Of a DNA stretch of 64,000 bases, positions 27,201 through 34,640 are shown one piece after another. Under the pieces are notes generated by a model, which did not search any database, was not told the DNA's origin, and saw nothing but the letters and a program-made list of their open reading frames with translations. The stretch comes from Actinosynnema sp042752395 (GTDB lineage: Bacteria > Actinomycetota > Actinomycetes > Mycobacteriales > Pseudonocardiaceae), in NCBI RefSeq assembly GCF_042752395.1, contig NZ_JBHYXZ010000018.1:16376-80375 (forward strand), read 5' to 3'. The stretch's first letter is position 1; every line of letters starts with the position of its first letter. The position numbers were made by a program, and so were the translations under genes.

Positions 27201-27818
27201 CGCGAGCGGGAGCCGGAGCCCGCCGACGACCAGCGGGTCGGACGGGACCGTGCCGATCCGGACCGGGTCGGCGTCGAGCGCACCGCGCGGCTCGCGCAGC
27301 CTGAGGTCGGGGAACACCGCGAGCGCGGCCAGGGTGCCCTGCTTGCGGACCTCGGCCGCGGCCAGGTTCAACCCGGTGGACGTGCCGTCGCGCGTGATGC
27401 TCGACCACCGCAGCCGGGGTTGGTCGAACACCAGGCCCACCACCTCCGGCGCGACGTCCCGCCACGACGGGAAGGACACGCCCGGGTTCCAGTCCTTCGG
27501 CTCCAGGGTGACCAGCAACGCGACCTTGCCCTGGTCGGCCAGGTCGAACGACAGGTGGAGCCGGGGGGCCTCGACGCCGAGCAGCGTGGTGGACGTGCCG
27601 GTCAGCACGACCGTCCCGTCCCGCAACCGCGGCTCGTCCGACGGCACGGCGGTCAGCACCCACTTGCCGTCGGTCAGGGGGAACGAACCCCGCACCAGGT
27701 CGCGGACGCTGTCGGAGCCCAGCGCGTCGGGCGCCATCGCGAAGGTGCGCTCGGCGCCGCTCCCGGTGACGAACCCCTTCACCTCCTCCAGCAACCGCTC
27801 GGGCGACCGGCCGGTCAT
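24258..27818 (-). CDS. Giant beta-rich protein of unknown function, 1186 aa
   Basis: The start is the ATG at 27818, overlapping the upstream stop in an ATGA; the much longer open frame upstream is a shadow of the 556-aa gene. No signal peptide, transmembrane helix or catalytic motif. Almost the whole length alternates short beta strands with repeated short phrases (LPDLTLNRLELSADL, FDGAISGKATVTG, FDHVTVRDAALLLS, KSFGLGFTVDASGLSIGLIG, GGRVVNFEAPKAFVFS), as in very large bacterial and fungal beta-repeat proteins (DUF6603-like is one candidate I cannot confirm). The last 100 residues switch to helices (VSEHAAEFFEVVLEDVGKWL onward). An elongated beta structure offering a hydrophobic groove would suit the lipid theme of the operon. 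Real gene beyond doubt; function unknown. Confidence 0.7.
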   Translation of the reverse strand: MTGRSPERLLEEVKGFVTGSGAERTFAMAPDALGSDSVRDLVRGSFPLTDGKWVLTAVPSDEPRLRDGTVVLTGTSTTLLGVEAPRLHLSFDLADQGKVALLVTLEPKDWNPGVSFPSWRDVAPEVVGLVFDQPRLRWSSITRDGTSTGLNLAAAEVRKQGTLAALAVFPDLRLREPRGALDADPVRIGTVPSDPLVVGGLRLPLAFTAVVVPAPEPCLELGSRIVVGHGVPDVPVSMRTRDLKTYLILDSDLTALSRYALTAFADFLHGAKVADVVKDVLEVPETIVLRHLSAVVGLDPVRLASVALKVGTGKALTIIPDQVAVPDVVLTFTVEDPTGEREITALLAGTFRFLGKYDLDVSAYYTPTRLTFTGVLDPTTEIPLSEVVRKYLPSTTWLPDLTLNRLELSADLRTRQFSFGLAVVGDWAMPVGAAALHLTEGTLDLAYRAGEGFDGAISGKATVTGRDQGKVASFAATIAVRSAGFELKGTLSEVSLTKLADAFADAGVVTGSGVPEITLRKAAVVVRRSKDAARALRVTGAAGYEFAAGASLDIDKFGQVTVLFAARRTGASPVRLAYANAATGGTGQAGFLVGILLVPDWNPKAIWPPLGDVFDHVTVRDAALLLSTDRWTDPLPGLEDLPYPVEQGVTFAGSLLLTEKALKVLSDILPPRTELDLAAIIDTAEPLKSTIRGTLPEPGTIGAVEFTRLVVSLAPTKFSLEADAKFTVHGETLHLVGRGAIDLKPPALDLSVAIENWVNPFGIHGLTVKSFGLGFTVDASGLSIGLIGTFLIGSGDDAFTLTLGGRVVNFEAPKAFVFSLKSQPGHDLTLARIVGQFTGTDLDRVPLLKDVVVHALSCFVVADPNGWDAPDGTHYAKGFGFDVDVEFFGWALKVKGALALKGVVASGSIDPAVKYHDLFELTDATNHDAGPHVDLDTTVIGQPGRTYFDASGRVKLLGVTETFSGHADSAGFWFTFSTDLAGLFHTTMSATLSTKDGFAGAFSAGTYGFDLTLRGDVRVAGITIIPKGVRIKVPNARLTLSCRVSARSAGLHADLRLDWKSVRLDPAMDLAVSADVLTDVPKAIAAWVSEHAAEFFEVVLEDVGKWLALLLDGALWVGQSAIDIVKVLYTHFRQSVAAVADALLDLGKHGIDEMAKALVDVCGITMKEAWKLLEKNCAVTKAANAL

Positions 27819-29485
27819 GCCGGACCGTCCAGTCGGGCCGTCAGCAGCGCGCGGGCGTTGGTGGTGATCGCGGCGCTCAGCTCGTCCAGGATCTCCTCCT
27901 TGCGCAGTTCCCGGTTGATCCCGTCCACCACCTTCCGCTTGTTCTCCGGCTTGTTCAGCTCCTTGTTGATGATCTGCTCGAAGCTGTCGCCGACCTCGGC
28001 GGTGACGGTGATGTCGGCGGGTTCGGCGCGGACGTCGAGTCCCGTGCACCTGATCGTCAGGGTGTCGAGGGCGTCGTGCTCGCCGCCGCTCGTCGCCAGG
28101 ACGACGTGGACCTCGGACTTGGTGACGCTGACCGAGTACGGGCCGTCGAAGGGGTCCTGCCCCTTGATCTTGACGACGACCGTGCCGGTGAGCTTGAGGG
28201 GCGCCTTGAGGGTGCGCGTTCGCTTGTGCCCGCCCGCGTCCGGGACCTCGACCTCGGTCCCGTCGGGCAGGGTCGACAGCCGCACGACGGCTTCGACGCC
28301 GGGGTCGAACACCAGCTCGTCGGCCGGCGCGAGCGCGTTGGCGGCCCCGACCAGCTCGTTGCCCTGCAACGTGATGTCGGTGGGCGTGTCCAGCACGGTC
28401 ACCGGGAAGGTGAACGGTTTGGGCCGGTAGGGGTCGAGCGGCGGCGAGGTGACGGAGAAGACGCCGACGGGCAGGTAGTAGTCGCTCTTCGGGTTGTTGA
28501 CCGCTCGGCGGAACCGCTGGAACAGGTCGTCGTCCACGGAGGTGGACCCGCTCGCCGCCCCGATGGACCGGTCGAGCGTCGAGCGGAGGTTCTTGGTCAG
28601 CTCGACGGCCAGGCTCCGGCGGTGCTCGGGCTCGTTGAGCGTGTCCTGGATGCGCGCGACGAGTTCCCGTTGGCCGTCGTCGCTGTTGAGCGCGAGGGTG
28701 GCCGCGCGCTTCCAGGTTTCGGGGTTGACGTAGGGGTTGCCCTTCTCGAACCGGACGTCGTCGAGCTCCAGGGTGGGCCGTTCGGCTTCCCCGCCGCGGG
28801 TGTGCAGCGCCTGGACGCCGATGGCGGGCCGTCCCTCGTCGTCCACCGTGACGGTCCAGTCGACGTCGGCCCACAGGTCGGTGACGAGCAGCACGAACGT
28901 CCCGTTGCCCGCCACGTTGAAGGTGGGCCAGTCGAAGGGGGCCTTGTGGTGGTTGGTCGTCACCTCGCCGGTCTTCGCGTCGGCGATGCTGAGCCACTGG
29001 TCGAGCCGGAAGCCGCCGGTCACCGTGATCGCCGCGGGCAGTTCGGGGAACGTGCCGAACGCGATGGTGAGCCGGGAGGTGTAGCCGGAGCCCTGCCGGC
29101 GCACCGCCGGTTCCGGCCGCAGGCAGGCGTTCTGGAGCCCGTCGACGGTCACCTCCGCGACGTTCAGCGTGGCGGGCTTCCGGTCCGGGGTCGGGATGCC
29201 CTTGTACTGCCCGATCTGGACGCGCGGGTCGTACAGTTCGGGCTGCCTCCGGACCTGCCTGTCGAACTCCGCGTTGAACGCCGAGGCGAACATGTTGTTG
29301 ATGGTGTTGCCGCTCTCGCCGCCGATCCCCCCGATCTCCCACCGGTCGGCGTGCAGGGGCAGCACCTTGCCGCCGCCGGAGTCGGTGAGGTTGGTCAGGA
29401 CGGTGGGCAGGTAGAACCTGGTCCCCGCCCTGGCCATCCTCGGCTGGAGGGTGTTGAACACGAATCGGAACAAGCCTTCGCCCAC
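27815..29485 (-). CDS. Unrecognised beta-rich protein, 556 aa, of the TULIP-like operon
   Basis: The start is a GTG at 29485, with GGGAG seven bases upstream; upstream codons overlap the prenyl synthase region and are not used. The N-terminus (GLFRFVFNTLQPRMARAGTR) is helical and the body mostly beta, with TLNVAEVTVDGLQNACLRP and LPAAITVTGGFRLDQWLS resembling strand patterns in the neighbouring TULIP-like proteins. A helical segment about 300-370 is followed by two more beta blocks, then a charged helical tail (INKELNKPENKRKVVDGINR). No export signal. Its stop overlaps the start of the 1186-aa protein by four bases, so the two are translationally coupled and probably act together. Family not identified. 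Confidence 0.65.
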   Translation of the reverse strand: MGEGLFRFVFNTLQPRMARAGTRFYLPTVLTNLTDSGGGKVLPLHADRWEIGGIGGESGNTINNMFASAFNAEFDRQVRRQPELYDPRVQIGQYKGIPTPDRKPATLNVAEVTVDGLQNACLRPEPAVRRQGSGYTSRLTIAFGTFPELPAAITVTGGFRLDQWLSIADAKTGEVTTNHHKAPFDWPTFNVAGNGTFVLLVTDLWADVDWTVTVDDEGRPAIGVQALHTRGGEAERPTLELDDVRFEKGNPYVNPETWKRAATLALNSDDGQRELVARIQDTLNEPEHRRSLAVELTKNLRSTLDRSIGAASGSTSVDDDLFQRFRRAVNNPKSDYYLPVGVFSVTSPPLDPYRPKPFTFPVTVLDTPTDITLQGNELVGAANALAPADELVFDPGVEAVVRLSTLPDGTEVEVPDAGGHKRTRTLKAPLKLTGTVVVKIKGQDPFDGPYSVSVTKSEVHVVLATSGGEHDALDTLTIRCTGLDVRAEPADITVTAEVGDSFEQIINKELNKPENKRKVVDGINRELRKEEILDELSAAITTNARALLTARLDGPA

Positions 29486-29504
29486 GGTGCGCTCCCGGTG
29501 GTGG

Positions 29505-30557
29505 TCAGCGGCCACGGTCCACGACGTGCAACGCGATGCGCTCCAACGCGTCGCGGTAAGGGTTGCGGGGGAACGGACGCAGGTACTCCACCGCGTCCAA
29601 CGCCTGACGACGCGCCTCGGCATACGCGCGGGCGAACCCCGCCGTCGCCCGCACCTCGTCCACCAACGGCGTCACGTCCTCCGGCGCGGGCAGCTCACCC
29701 CGCAGGAACCGGCTCACCCGGTGGTCCTCGCCCAACTCGGCCATCGCGTACACGATCGGCAACGACAACCGACGACGCGCCAGATCCACCCCACGCGGCT
29801 TGCCGGACGCCGACTCGTCCTGCGTCAGGTCGAACAGGTCGTCCATCACCTGGAAGGCACGCCCGACCCGCCGACCGTAGTGCCCGATGCGCCGCACGTC
29901 CCGGGTCCGCCCGTCGACCAACGCCACACCGCACTCACAGGCCAAACCGAACAACACCGCGGTCTTGCGGTCGATCGTCCGCCAATACCGCTCCACCAAC
30001 ACCCCCGTCCCCCACGACGGGTCCACCCGCAGCTCGTCCAGCTCGCCGCAGCAGATGCGGTAGGCCACGTCCAGCACCGACCTCACCAGGCCGAGGTCGC
30101 GCCCGGTGTCGATGCAGTCCACGAACCCCCGCACCGCCTGCACGAACTGCATGTCCCCGACGATCACCGCCTCGCCCGGCCCACGCGCCGCGTTCACCGA
30201 CGGCAAACCCCGCCGCACCGCCGACTCGTCCACCACGTCGTCATGGATCAACGTCGCCACGTGCAACATCTCCAACGACACCGCACCCCGCACCACCTTG
30301 TCCGGCAACCCACCCGGACCGTGGACCAGACGCGCCGACAGGGCCAACAACAACGGCCGCAGCCTCTTCCCGCCGTCGTAGAGCGCGCGTTCGGCGTCGG
30401 TGAGGTAGTCGCGTTGCGGGGCCAACGCCTTGTCCAGCAGCGAGTGGTACCGGTCCAGATCACCGGACAGCAAGGTCCGCCACGCGTCGGTGACCGGGTC
30501 CGCCCGCGTTCCCGACCCGAGCGTGGTCACGGACGGCACCGCGTCGGTCGCGGTCAC
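29505..30557 (-). CDS. Trans-polyprenyl diphosphate synthase
   Basis: 350 aa from a GTG at 30557 overlapping the previous stop (GTGA). All active-site elements of all-trans isoprenyl synthases are intact: GGKRLRP, the first Asp-rich motif in HDDVVDESAVRRG (about 107-112) and the second in QVMDDLFDLTQD (about 236). The residues before the first Asp motif (EMLHVATLI) are small, consistent with medium or long-chain products (heptaprenyl/octaprenyl class) rather than farnesyl, but length cannot be fixed by eye. Unusually it sits inside an operon of predicted lipid-binding proteins, not beside menaquinone or terpene cyclase genes. It would make a C35-C50 or related diphosphate in the cytosol; what consumes it is unknown. 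Confidence 0.85.
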   Translation of the reverse strand: MTATDAVPSVTTLGSGTRADPVTDAWRTLLSGDLDRYHSLLDKALAPQRDYLTDAERALYDGGKRLRPLLLALSARLVHGPGGLPDKVVRGAVSLEMLHVATLIHDDVVDESAVRRGLPSVNAARGPGEAVIVGDMQFVQAVRGFVDCIDTGRDLGLVRSVLDVAYRICCGELDELRVDPSWGTGVLVERYWRTIDRKTAVLFGLACECGVALVDGRTRDVRRIGHYGRRVGRAFQVMDDLFDLTQDESASGKPRGVDLARRRLSLPIVYAMAELGEDHRVSRFLRGELPAPEDVTPLVDEVRATAGFARAYAEARRQALDAVEYLRPFPRNPYRDALERIALHVVDRGR

Positions 30558-31816
30558 CGGCCGGGATCCCCGACCAGGGCCGGGTCCCCGGCCACCACCG
30601 CCACCCGCAGCCGCTCGGCCACCGAGTCCCGCACCAGATCCGCCACGAACCCCGCCGCGGCCAGCCGTTCCCCCGCCACCCCGGCCGCCGCGCCGCTCCA
30701 GCCCTCGTCGTCCAGCACGAGGTCGAACACCGGCAACTCGACCCGCACCACACCGGACGGGTCCGTGACCGCCGCCGCGCCGGTGATCCGACCCGAGCCC
30801 GCGCCCTCGAACAACGTCGTCGGCACGGCCGCCGCCCGCAACGCCCGGCGGCCTTCCCACGCCATGCGGTGGAACCGCTGGATCAGCTCGCGCTCCTGCT
30901 CGTCCCAGCCGTCCCAGTCGACGTCGTCGGCGAACGGCCTGAGCACGGCCGGGAACCGACGCCGGACCTCCTCGGTGATGGCGGGGAGGTCGGCTTCGTG
31001 GTCGTCCACGGCCACGTAGACCTGCTCGCGGGTCATCGGGTGGGTTTGGTCCTTGTTGTTCCCGGTCCGCTCCACCAGGTCCCCGAAGGCGAACGTCGCC
31101 ATGCTGGCGTCGTAGTACTTGCCCGACGTGGGCGGGTCCAGCGGGTCGTAGTCGGGATCGAGCATGAGGACGTAGTTGGCGGCGGCGAACTGCCGGACGA
31201 ACGCGTTGTGGTTGTAGTCGCCCTGTCCCCCCAGGGGGTCCTCGTAGCGCCGTTCCGGGTCGTTGACCGCGGGCTCACCGCTCTTCACCGCGCCGTGCGT
31301 GTCCGTCGCCATGTGCGTCGTGCCGGTGTTGACGGTCCAGACGTCACGGGTGAAGCTGCTCAGGTTCTCGTCGAACAGCTCCGCGTACACGTCCTCGTGC
31401 AGCCCGTACAGGTTGAGCAGGCTGCGGCCGTTCTCGGTCTGCGCCAGCCGCATGCGTTGGTTGCGCGCGTTGTCCAGCCACGCGGGGTGCTTGTCGTCCT
31501 CGTCCGCGGACCTGGGCGCGGTGGCCTCGGCCGGCAGCACCGACAGGTCGCCGCCCCCGTCGACGGTCGCCACCCGGTCGGGGGTCGCGTCGATCGCGTA
31601 CCGGGCCCGCACCACCAGCGGGGGCAGCGCCACGACCGTGCGGTCGCCGTCCGACACCGGCACGGCCGCGGGCCCCTCTTCCGGCTCGACGGTCAGTTCC
31701 GCGAACCGCAGCGACAACGCGCCCGACGGGTAGCCGACGTGCTCGGGCATCCGCACCGTGCGGGCCAGCGGCAGGGCGGGCGGTGGCGGCACGGTGAACG
31801 CCCGGGGCGACGTCAC
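30554..31816 (-). CDS. Unrecognised 420-aa protein of the TULIP-like operon
   Basis: Starts in an ATGA overlap with the 124-aa gene and ends in a GTGA overlap with the prenyl synthase, so it is locked into the operon. The first 100 residues are Pro-rich and beta-like (FTVPPPPALPLARTVRMPEH). The middle is helical, aromatic and acidic with several His/Asp clusters (NTGTTHMATDTHG, GDYNHNAFVRQF, MLDPDYDPLDPP), which might be metal or diphosphate-binding; an Asp-rich AVDDHEADLP follows. The C-terminal third returns to beta. No signal peptide or TM. Adjacent to a prenyl synthase, a prenyl-transfer or lipid-modifying enzyme is conceivable, but no known motif supports it and I leave the function open. 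Confidence 0.65.
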   Translation of the reverse strand: MTSPRAFTVPPPPALPLARTVRMPEHVGYPSGALSLRFAELTVEPEEGPAAVPVSDGDRTVVALPPLVVRARYAIDATPDRVATVDGGGDLSVLPAEATAPRSADEDDKHPAWLDNARNQRMRLAQTENGRSLLNLYGLHEDVYAELFDENLSSFTRDVWTVNTGTTHMATDTHGAVKSGEPAVNDPERRYEDPLGGQGDYNHNAFVRQFAAANYVLMLDPDYDPLDPPTSGKYYDASMATFAFGDLVERTGNNKDQTHPMTREQVYVAVDDHEADLPAITEEVRRRFPAVLRPFADDVDWDGWDEQERELIQRFHRMAWEGRRALRAAAVPTTLFEGAGSGRITGAAAVTDPSGVVRVELPVFDLVLDDEGWSGAAAGVAGERLAAAGFVADLVRDSVAERLRVAVVAGDPALVGDPGR

Positions 31817-32187
31817 GACCCCACCTCGATCCTGCCCGTCACCAGCAGGTTGCCCTCGTGGGTGCCGAGGTCGAGGTCCTTCGCCGTGAACGTGATCGGC
31901 GTGCCCCCGACCGTGACCGTGTAGCCGATCGGGTCTTTGAGGTTCACCGGGATGACCTTGCCCTTGATCTTGTCCCGGAGAGCGGGCAGCAGTTTCCTGA
32001 TCACCGCGTCGACCAGGAACTTGACCAGCTCCAGCAGGGCCTTGTCGATCCAGCTGCCGTCCGGCCGCAGGTGCACCTCCCTCAAGTCCAAGTCGATGAT
32101 CTTGGCGGAGAACTTCTGGGCCGAGTCCGCCGAGATCTTCACCGTCAGCTTCGGCTTCGGCGGTGTCAGGGTCACCCGGTACTGCAT
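31813..32187 (-). CDS. Single TULIP-like half-domain protein, 124 aa
   Basis: The ATG at 32187 (MQYRVTLTPPKPK) is chosen. It matches the C-terminal part of the 422-aa protein: a helix rich in Leu/Val (LLELVKFLVDAVIRKLLPAL), then VTVGGTPITFTAKDLDLG and the ending GNLLVTGRIEVGS, parallel to GTVEITGRLHV in the paralogue. In size it recalls OrfX1 of clostridial orfX clusters. Together with the 301-aa product encoded 23 bp upstream, it adds to 425 residues, nearly the length of the intact paralogue, so the pair looks like a split version of that protein. It overlaps the next gene in an ATGA. Confidence 0.6.
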   Translation of the reverse strand: MQYRVTLTPPKPKLTVKISADSAQKFSAKIIDLDLREVHLRPDGSWIDKALLELVKFLVDAVIRKLLPALRDKIKGKVIPVNLKDPIGYTVTVGGTPITFTAKDLDLGTHEGNLLVTGRIEVGS

Positions 32188-32210
32188 CGTGGTCACCGTC
32201 CTGGGTCCGG

Positions 32211-33116
32211 TCAGAGGCTGTCGCTGGACTTCTTGAACGCGCACGGAATGCCGAGGTAGGAGGCCACCGCGTCGAACGCCACGTCGAGGGCTCCGGACCA
32301 CACCGTGGCGTCGTCCTTGTCGATCGCGATGTCGTCCACGCTCGCCAGCACCGCGTGGACCGTGAGCTTGGCGCGGTCGTTCTTCTCGGTCCCGTCGTAC
32401 AGCGTCTTGTTCCTGTTGGCCCGCGCCACCTCGGTCGCCAGGCGTTGCGCGTACGCGCGGTTGACCACGGCGAACACCGGTTTCGCGGGCCACTCCCCGG
32501 GCAGCGGCACGGCCGTCGAGGTGTCGCCCGTGGTCACGATCACCAGGCGTCCGCCGGCGATCAGGACCTCCACGACGGTCAGCGTGAACCCGAGGTCGCC
32601 GATGGTGATGGTCTGCGGTGGCACCTTGTGGCCACTCAGGACGGGCCCCAGCTTGTCGTACACCTTGGGCAGGATCAGGCCGTTGACGATCGCCTTCTCG
32701 GCGGTGCTCATGGTCGACGGGTCGGCCCAGATGGACAGCGGCGTGATGGACAACGTGCCGTCGGCGAGTGCCGCCTGCCCGTAGAACTCGACGCCGGGCG
32801 CCAGGTCGGCCTGCGCGCCGTCGATCGTGAACACCAGGCGCAGCTTCGGGATCGCCAGGACGAAGACGTTGCCGGTCGGCGGGTCGCCGGTCGGGTGCTC
32901 GCCCTTGGCGTTCACCGATTGCCGCCACCGGGCCGGGTCCGGTGGCCGGAACTCGAAGGCGGGCGACTTCCCCTCGACCTCCCAGGTGCCCGACACGGTG
33001 TCGTTGCGGTAGTCGCCCTTGAAGAAGGCGGCGTGCGTCTTGGGGTCCTTGTTGAGCTTGTCGACCCCGGCGGAGAAGCTCGCCGAGTCGATGCCGAGCA
33101 CGACGTCGAAGTCCAC
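32211..33116 (-). CDS. TULIP-like protein, N-terminal part of a split pair, 301 aa; first gene of the operon
   Basis: The start is a GTG at 33116 (VDFDVVLGIDSASFSAGV) with GGGAGG ten bases upstream. It aligns by eye with the first two thirds of the 422-aa paralogue: the same opening, LRLVFTIDG versus LTLTIDG, TLSITPLS versus KLVITPLS, a helix before VLSGHKVPPQTITIGDLG, GGRLVIVTTGD, then GEWPAKPVFA versus GPWPATPFFA. It ends with GIPCAFKKSSDSL where the paralogue continues into its second domain; the missing part is supplied by the following 124-aa gene. No export signal. The operon promoter must lie in the 420 bp upstream, but I could not identify it. Confidence 0.6.
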   Translation of the reverse strand: MDFDVVLGIDSASFSAGVDKLNKDPKTHAAFFKGDYRNDTVSGTWEVEGKSPAFEFRPPDPARWRQSVNAKGEHPTGDPPTGNVFVLAIPKLRLVFTIDGAQADLAPGVEFYGQAALADGTLSITPLSIWADPSTMSTAEKAIVNGLILPKVYDKLGPVLSGHKVPPQTITIGDLGFTLTVVEVLIAGGRLVIVTTGDTSTAVPLPGEWPAKPVFAVVNRAYAQRLATEVARANRNKTLYDGTEKNDRAKLTVHAVLASVDDIAIDKDDATVWSGALDVAFDAVASYLGIPCAFKKSSDSL

Positions 33117-33535
33117 GACCCGAAGACCTCCCGTTCCCCGACCCGTGGCCGGACCGGTTCGCCCGCTTCCGGTGCCAGTGTGTCCAGGCCGGCGCACGCC
33201 TGCGGAGCCGTGACACCTTCGTGCCGGCAACTCGACACCTACGAGGCCGGGTTCGCACCCGGTCGTCACCGCCGGTCGCGCGTCGTGTCCCGAAAGGATG
33301 GTCGCGCCACCTCCGGATGGGTTCCGCGGACAGCCGTGCCGGGCACGCTCCCGGCCAGGACGGCGCGTCCGCGGCGAGGAGAACCGCCCGGCCCCCAGGG
33401 CACGGCGTCCCCTTCCCCGACGACGCCGGGATCCCGCCCGGTGGTCACGTCAAGGCGACGGCGCGCTCGTCGTCGAGGCGGTCGCAGGGCGGGCCGCGGT
33501 CGCCACCGGCCACCCGTCCGACGGGGCGGCCGCCG
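33117..33535. other. 419-bp intergenic region upstream of the TULIP-like operon
   Basis: It lies between the operon start and the stop of the DUF1990-like gene, both on the minus strand. It should contain the operon promoter and a terminator for the upstream gene. I see no convincing -35/-10 pair, no strong hairpin and no coding frame. Confidence 0.45.
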
Positions 33536-34204
33536 TCACCGCACCGGATCGGGCACGCACACACCCCATCCGGTGACCCGCTCCACCGCGGCCGGCGCGA
33601 CCGCCACCGGCTCGTGGACCAGGCGGCGCAACCGCAGACCGGCCCGCCGGTAGAACCGCAGCTGCACGCGCCGCCCGAACAACCGCCACCCCCACCGCAT
33701 CCACCACGGCGCACGCGGGTGCAGTTGCGAGTGGCTGCGCGCGACGAACTCCACCCGACCGGTGGCGTGGTCCTTGACCACCGAGTAGTCCACCCGGCCC
33801 CGCTCCAGGTGGCCTTCCAGGGTCTGGTAGCCCCAGCCCCACGTCGTCCGCCCGCCGCCGGTCTCGTCCCGCACGTCGGTCACCCGCACGCCCATCAGGA
33901 ACCGCAGCCCCGGCAGCCGCGCCTGCAGCAGCATGTCCCGCCCTTCCAACGGCGAGCCGGGCTCGTAGTACGCGCGCACGATCCCGGGCGGGCTGAACTC
34001 GTACCCGGCCACCAGCGCCCTGGCCCGCCACCACACCCCGTCCTCGACCGGCGGCCCGACCGCCTCCCGGCCCAACTCGTGCCGGTGCACGTCGAACGTC
34101 CACGCCGGCCCCCGCACCTCCACCGGGTCGTAGTTGAGCCCGCGCCCCGCGAGCGCCCGCAGCAACGACCCGACCTCCACCCGACCGGACCGGACCACCC
34201 GCAC
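33536..34204 (-). CDS. DUF1990-like protein, 222 aa
   Basis: The GTG at 34204 is chosen because GGGAGG lies six bases upstream; the open frame continues upstream but only through a repeat-rich non-coding stretch. The sequence follows the DUF1990 plan: an early NYDPVEVRGP, a central GVWWRARALVAGYEFSPPG, then WGWGYQTLEGHLERGRVDYSVVKD (the family's pattern of G-x-L-x-G-H followed by G-x-x-x-F/Y), and a C-terminal basic helix QLRFYRRAGLRLRRL. Members are cytosolic, of unknown function. Not obviously linked to the neighbouring operon; own promoter presumed. Confidence 0.65.
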   Translation of the reverse strand: MRVVRSGRVEVGSLLRALAGRGLNYDPVEVRGPAWTFDVHRHELGREAVGPPVEDGVWWRARALVAGYEFSPPGIVRAYYEPGSPLEGRDMLLQARLPGLRFLMGVRVTDVRDETGGGRTTWGWGYQTLEGHLERGRVDYSVVKDHATGRVEFVARSHSQLHPRAPWWMRWGWRLFGRRVQLRFYRRAGLRLRRLVHEPVAVAPAAVERVTGWGVCVPDPVR

Positions 34205-34640
34205 GACGAACCTCCCGCGACCGCCCACGGGTACCCGCGCCCGCGCCCGGGACACGACAGGGCGGCCACCGATCTGGACACGGCAGTGTGACGGGAGGAG
34301 GGCGGCCAGGTTGCCGCCGCGTGACGGGCCACCCCGCCGGCAACGGTCGACCACGCGCCGTCGGACCCGACCACGCGCCGTCGGACCCGACCACGCGGCA
34401 CCGAGCACGCGGCACCGACCGAGCGGCACCGGCCGATGGCCGGGTCAACGCCGACCGGCGGCACTCGGCCACCCTGTCCGTGCTCGTGCCACCCCGCTGC
34501 CCGTCGCCCGACCACGCGCGGCGCAGGGTCGTAGGACCCTATCGGGGCGCTCGCCGGTCTGCCACCGTTCGACGGACCATCGCCGAACACGCCCGCGGCT
34601 CCCGCCGTCGCGTGCTCAGGAGGCACCGGAGGTCGCCACG
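34205..34640. other. 436-bp divergent intergenic region
   Basis: Between the DUF1990-like start (minus) and the universal-stress gene (plus). It has no gene that I can support. It contains the 20-bp direct repeats listed separately and further CGGCACC-type short repeats up to about 34440. Promoters of both flanking genes must be here. Confidence 0.5.
34345..34400. repeat. 20-bp tandem repeat, nearly three copies
   Basis: The unit TCGGACCCGACCACGCGCCG occurs at 34361-34380 and, with a changed end, at 34381-34400; a degenerate copy precedes it at 34345-34360. A related GCCCGACCACGCGCGGCG appears near 34506. Located upstream of both flanking genes; could be slippage or an array of binding sites. 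Confidence 0.75.

Noticed and set aside
24258..29342. A single 1694-aa frame covering the giant protein and part of its upstream neighbour
   Set aside because: The first 508 codons are an out-of-frame shadow of the 556-aa gene; the ATG at 27818 in an ATGA overlap is a natural start.
33240..33270. A T-arm-like GGTTCGCACC sequence suggesting a tRNA
   Set aside because: No acceptor stem, anticodon arm or D-arm can be built around it.
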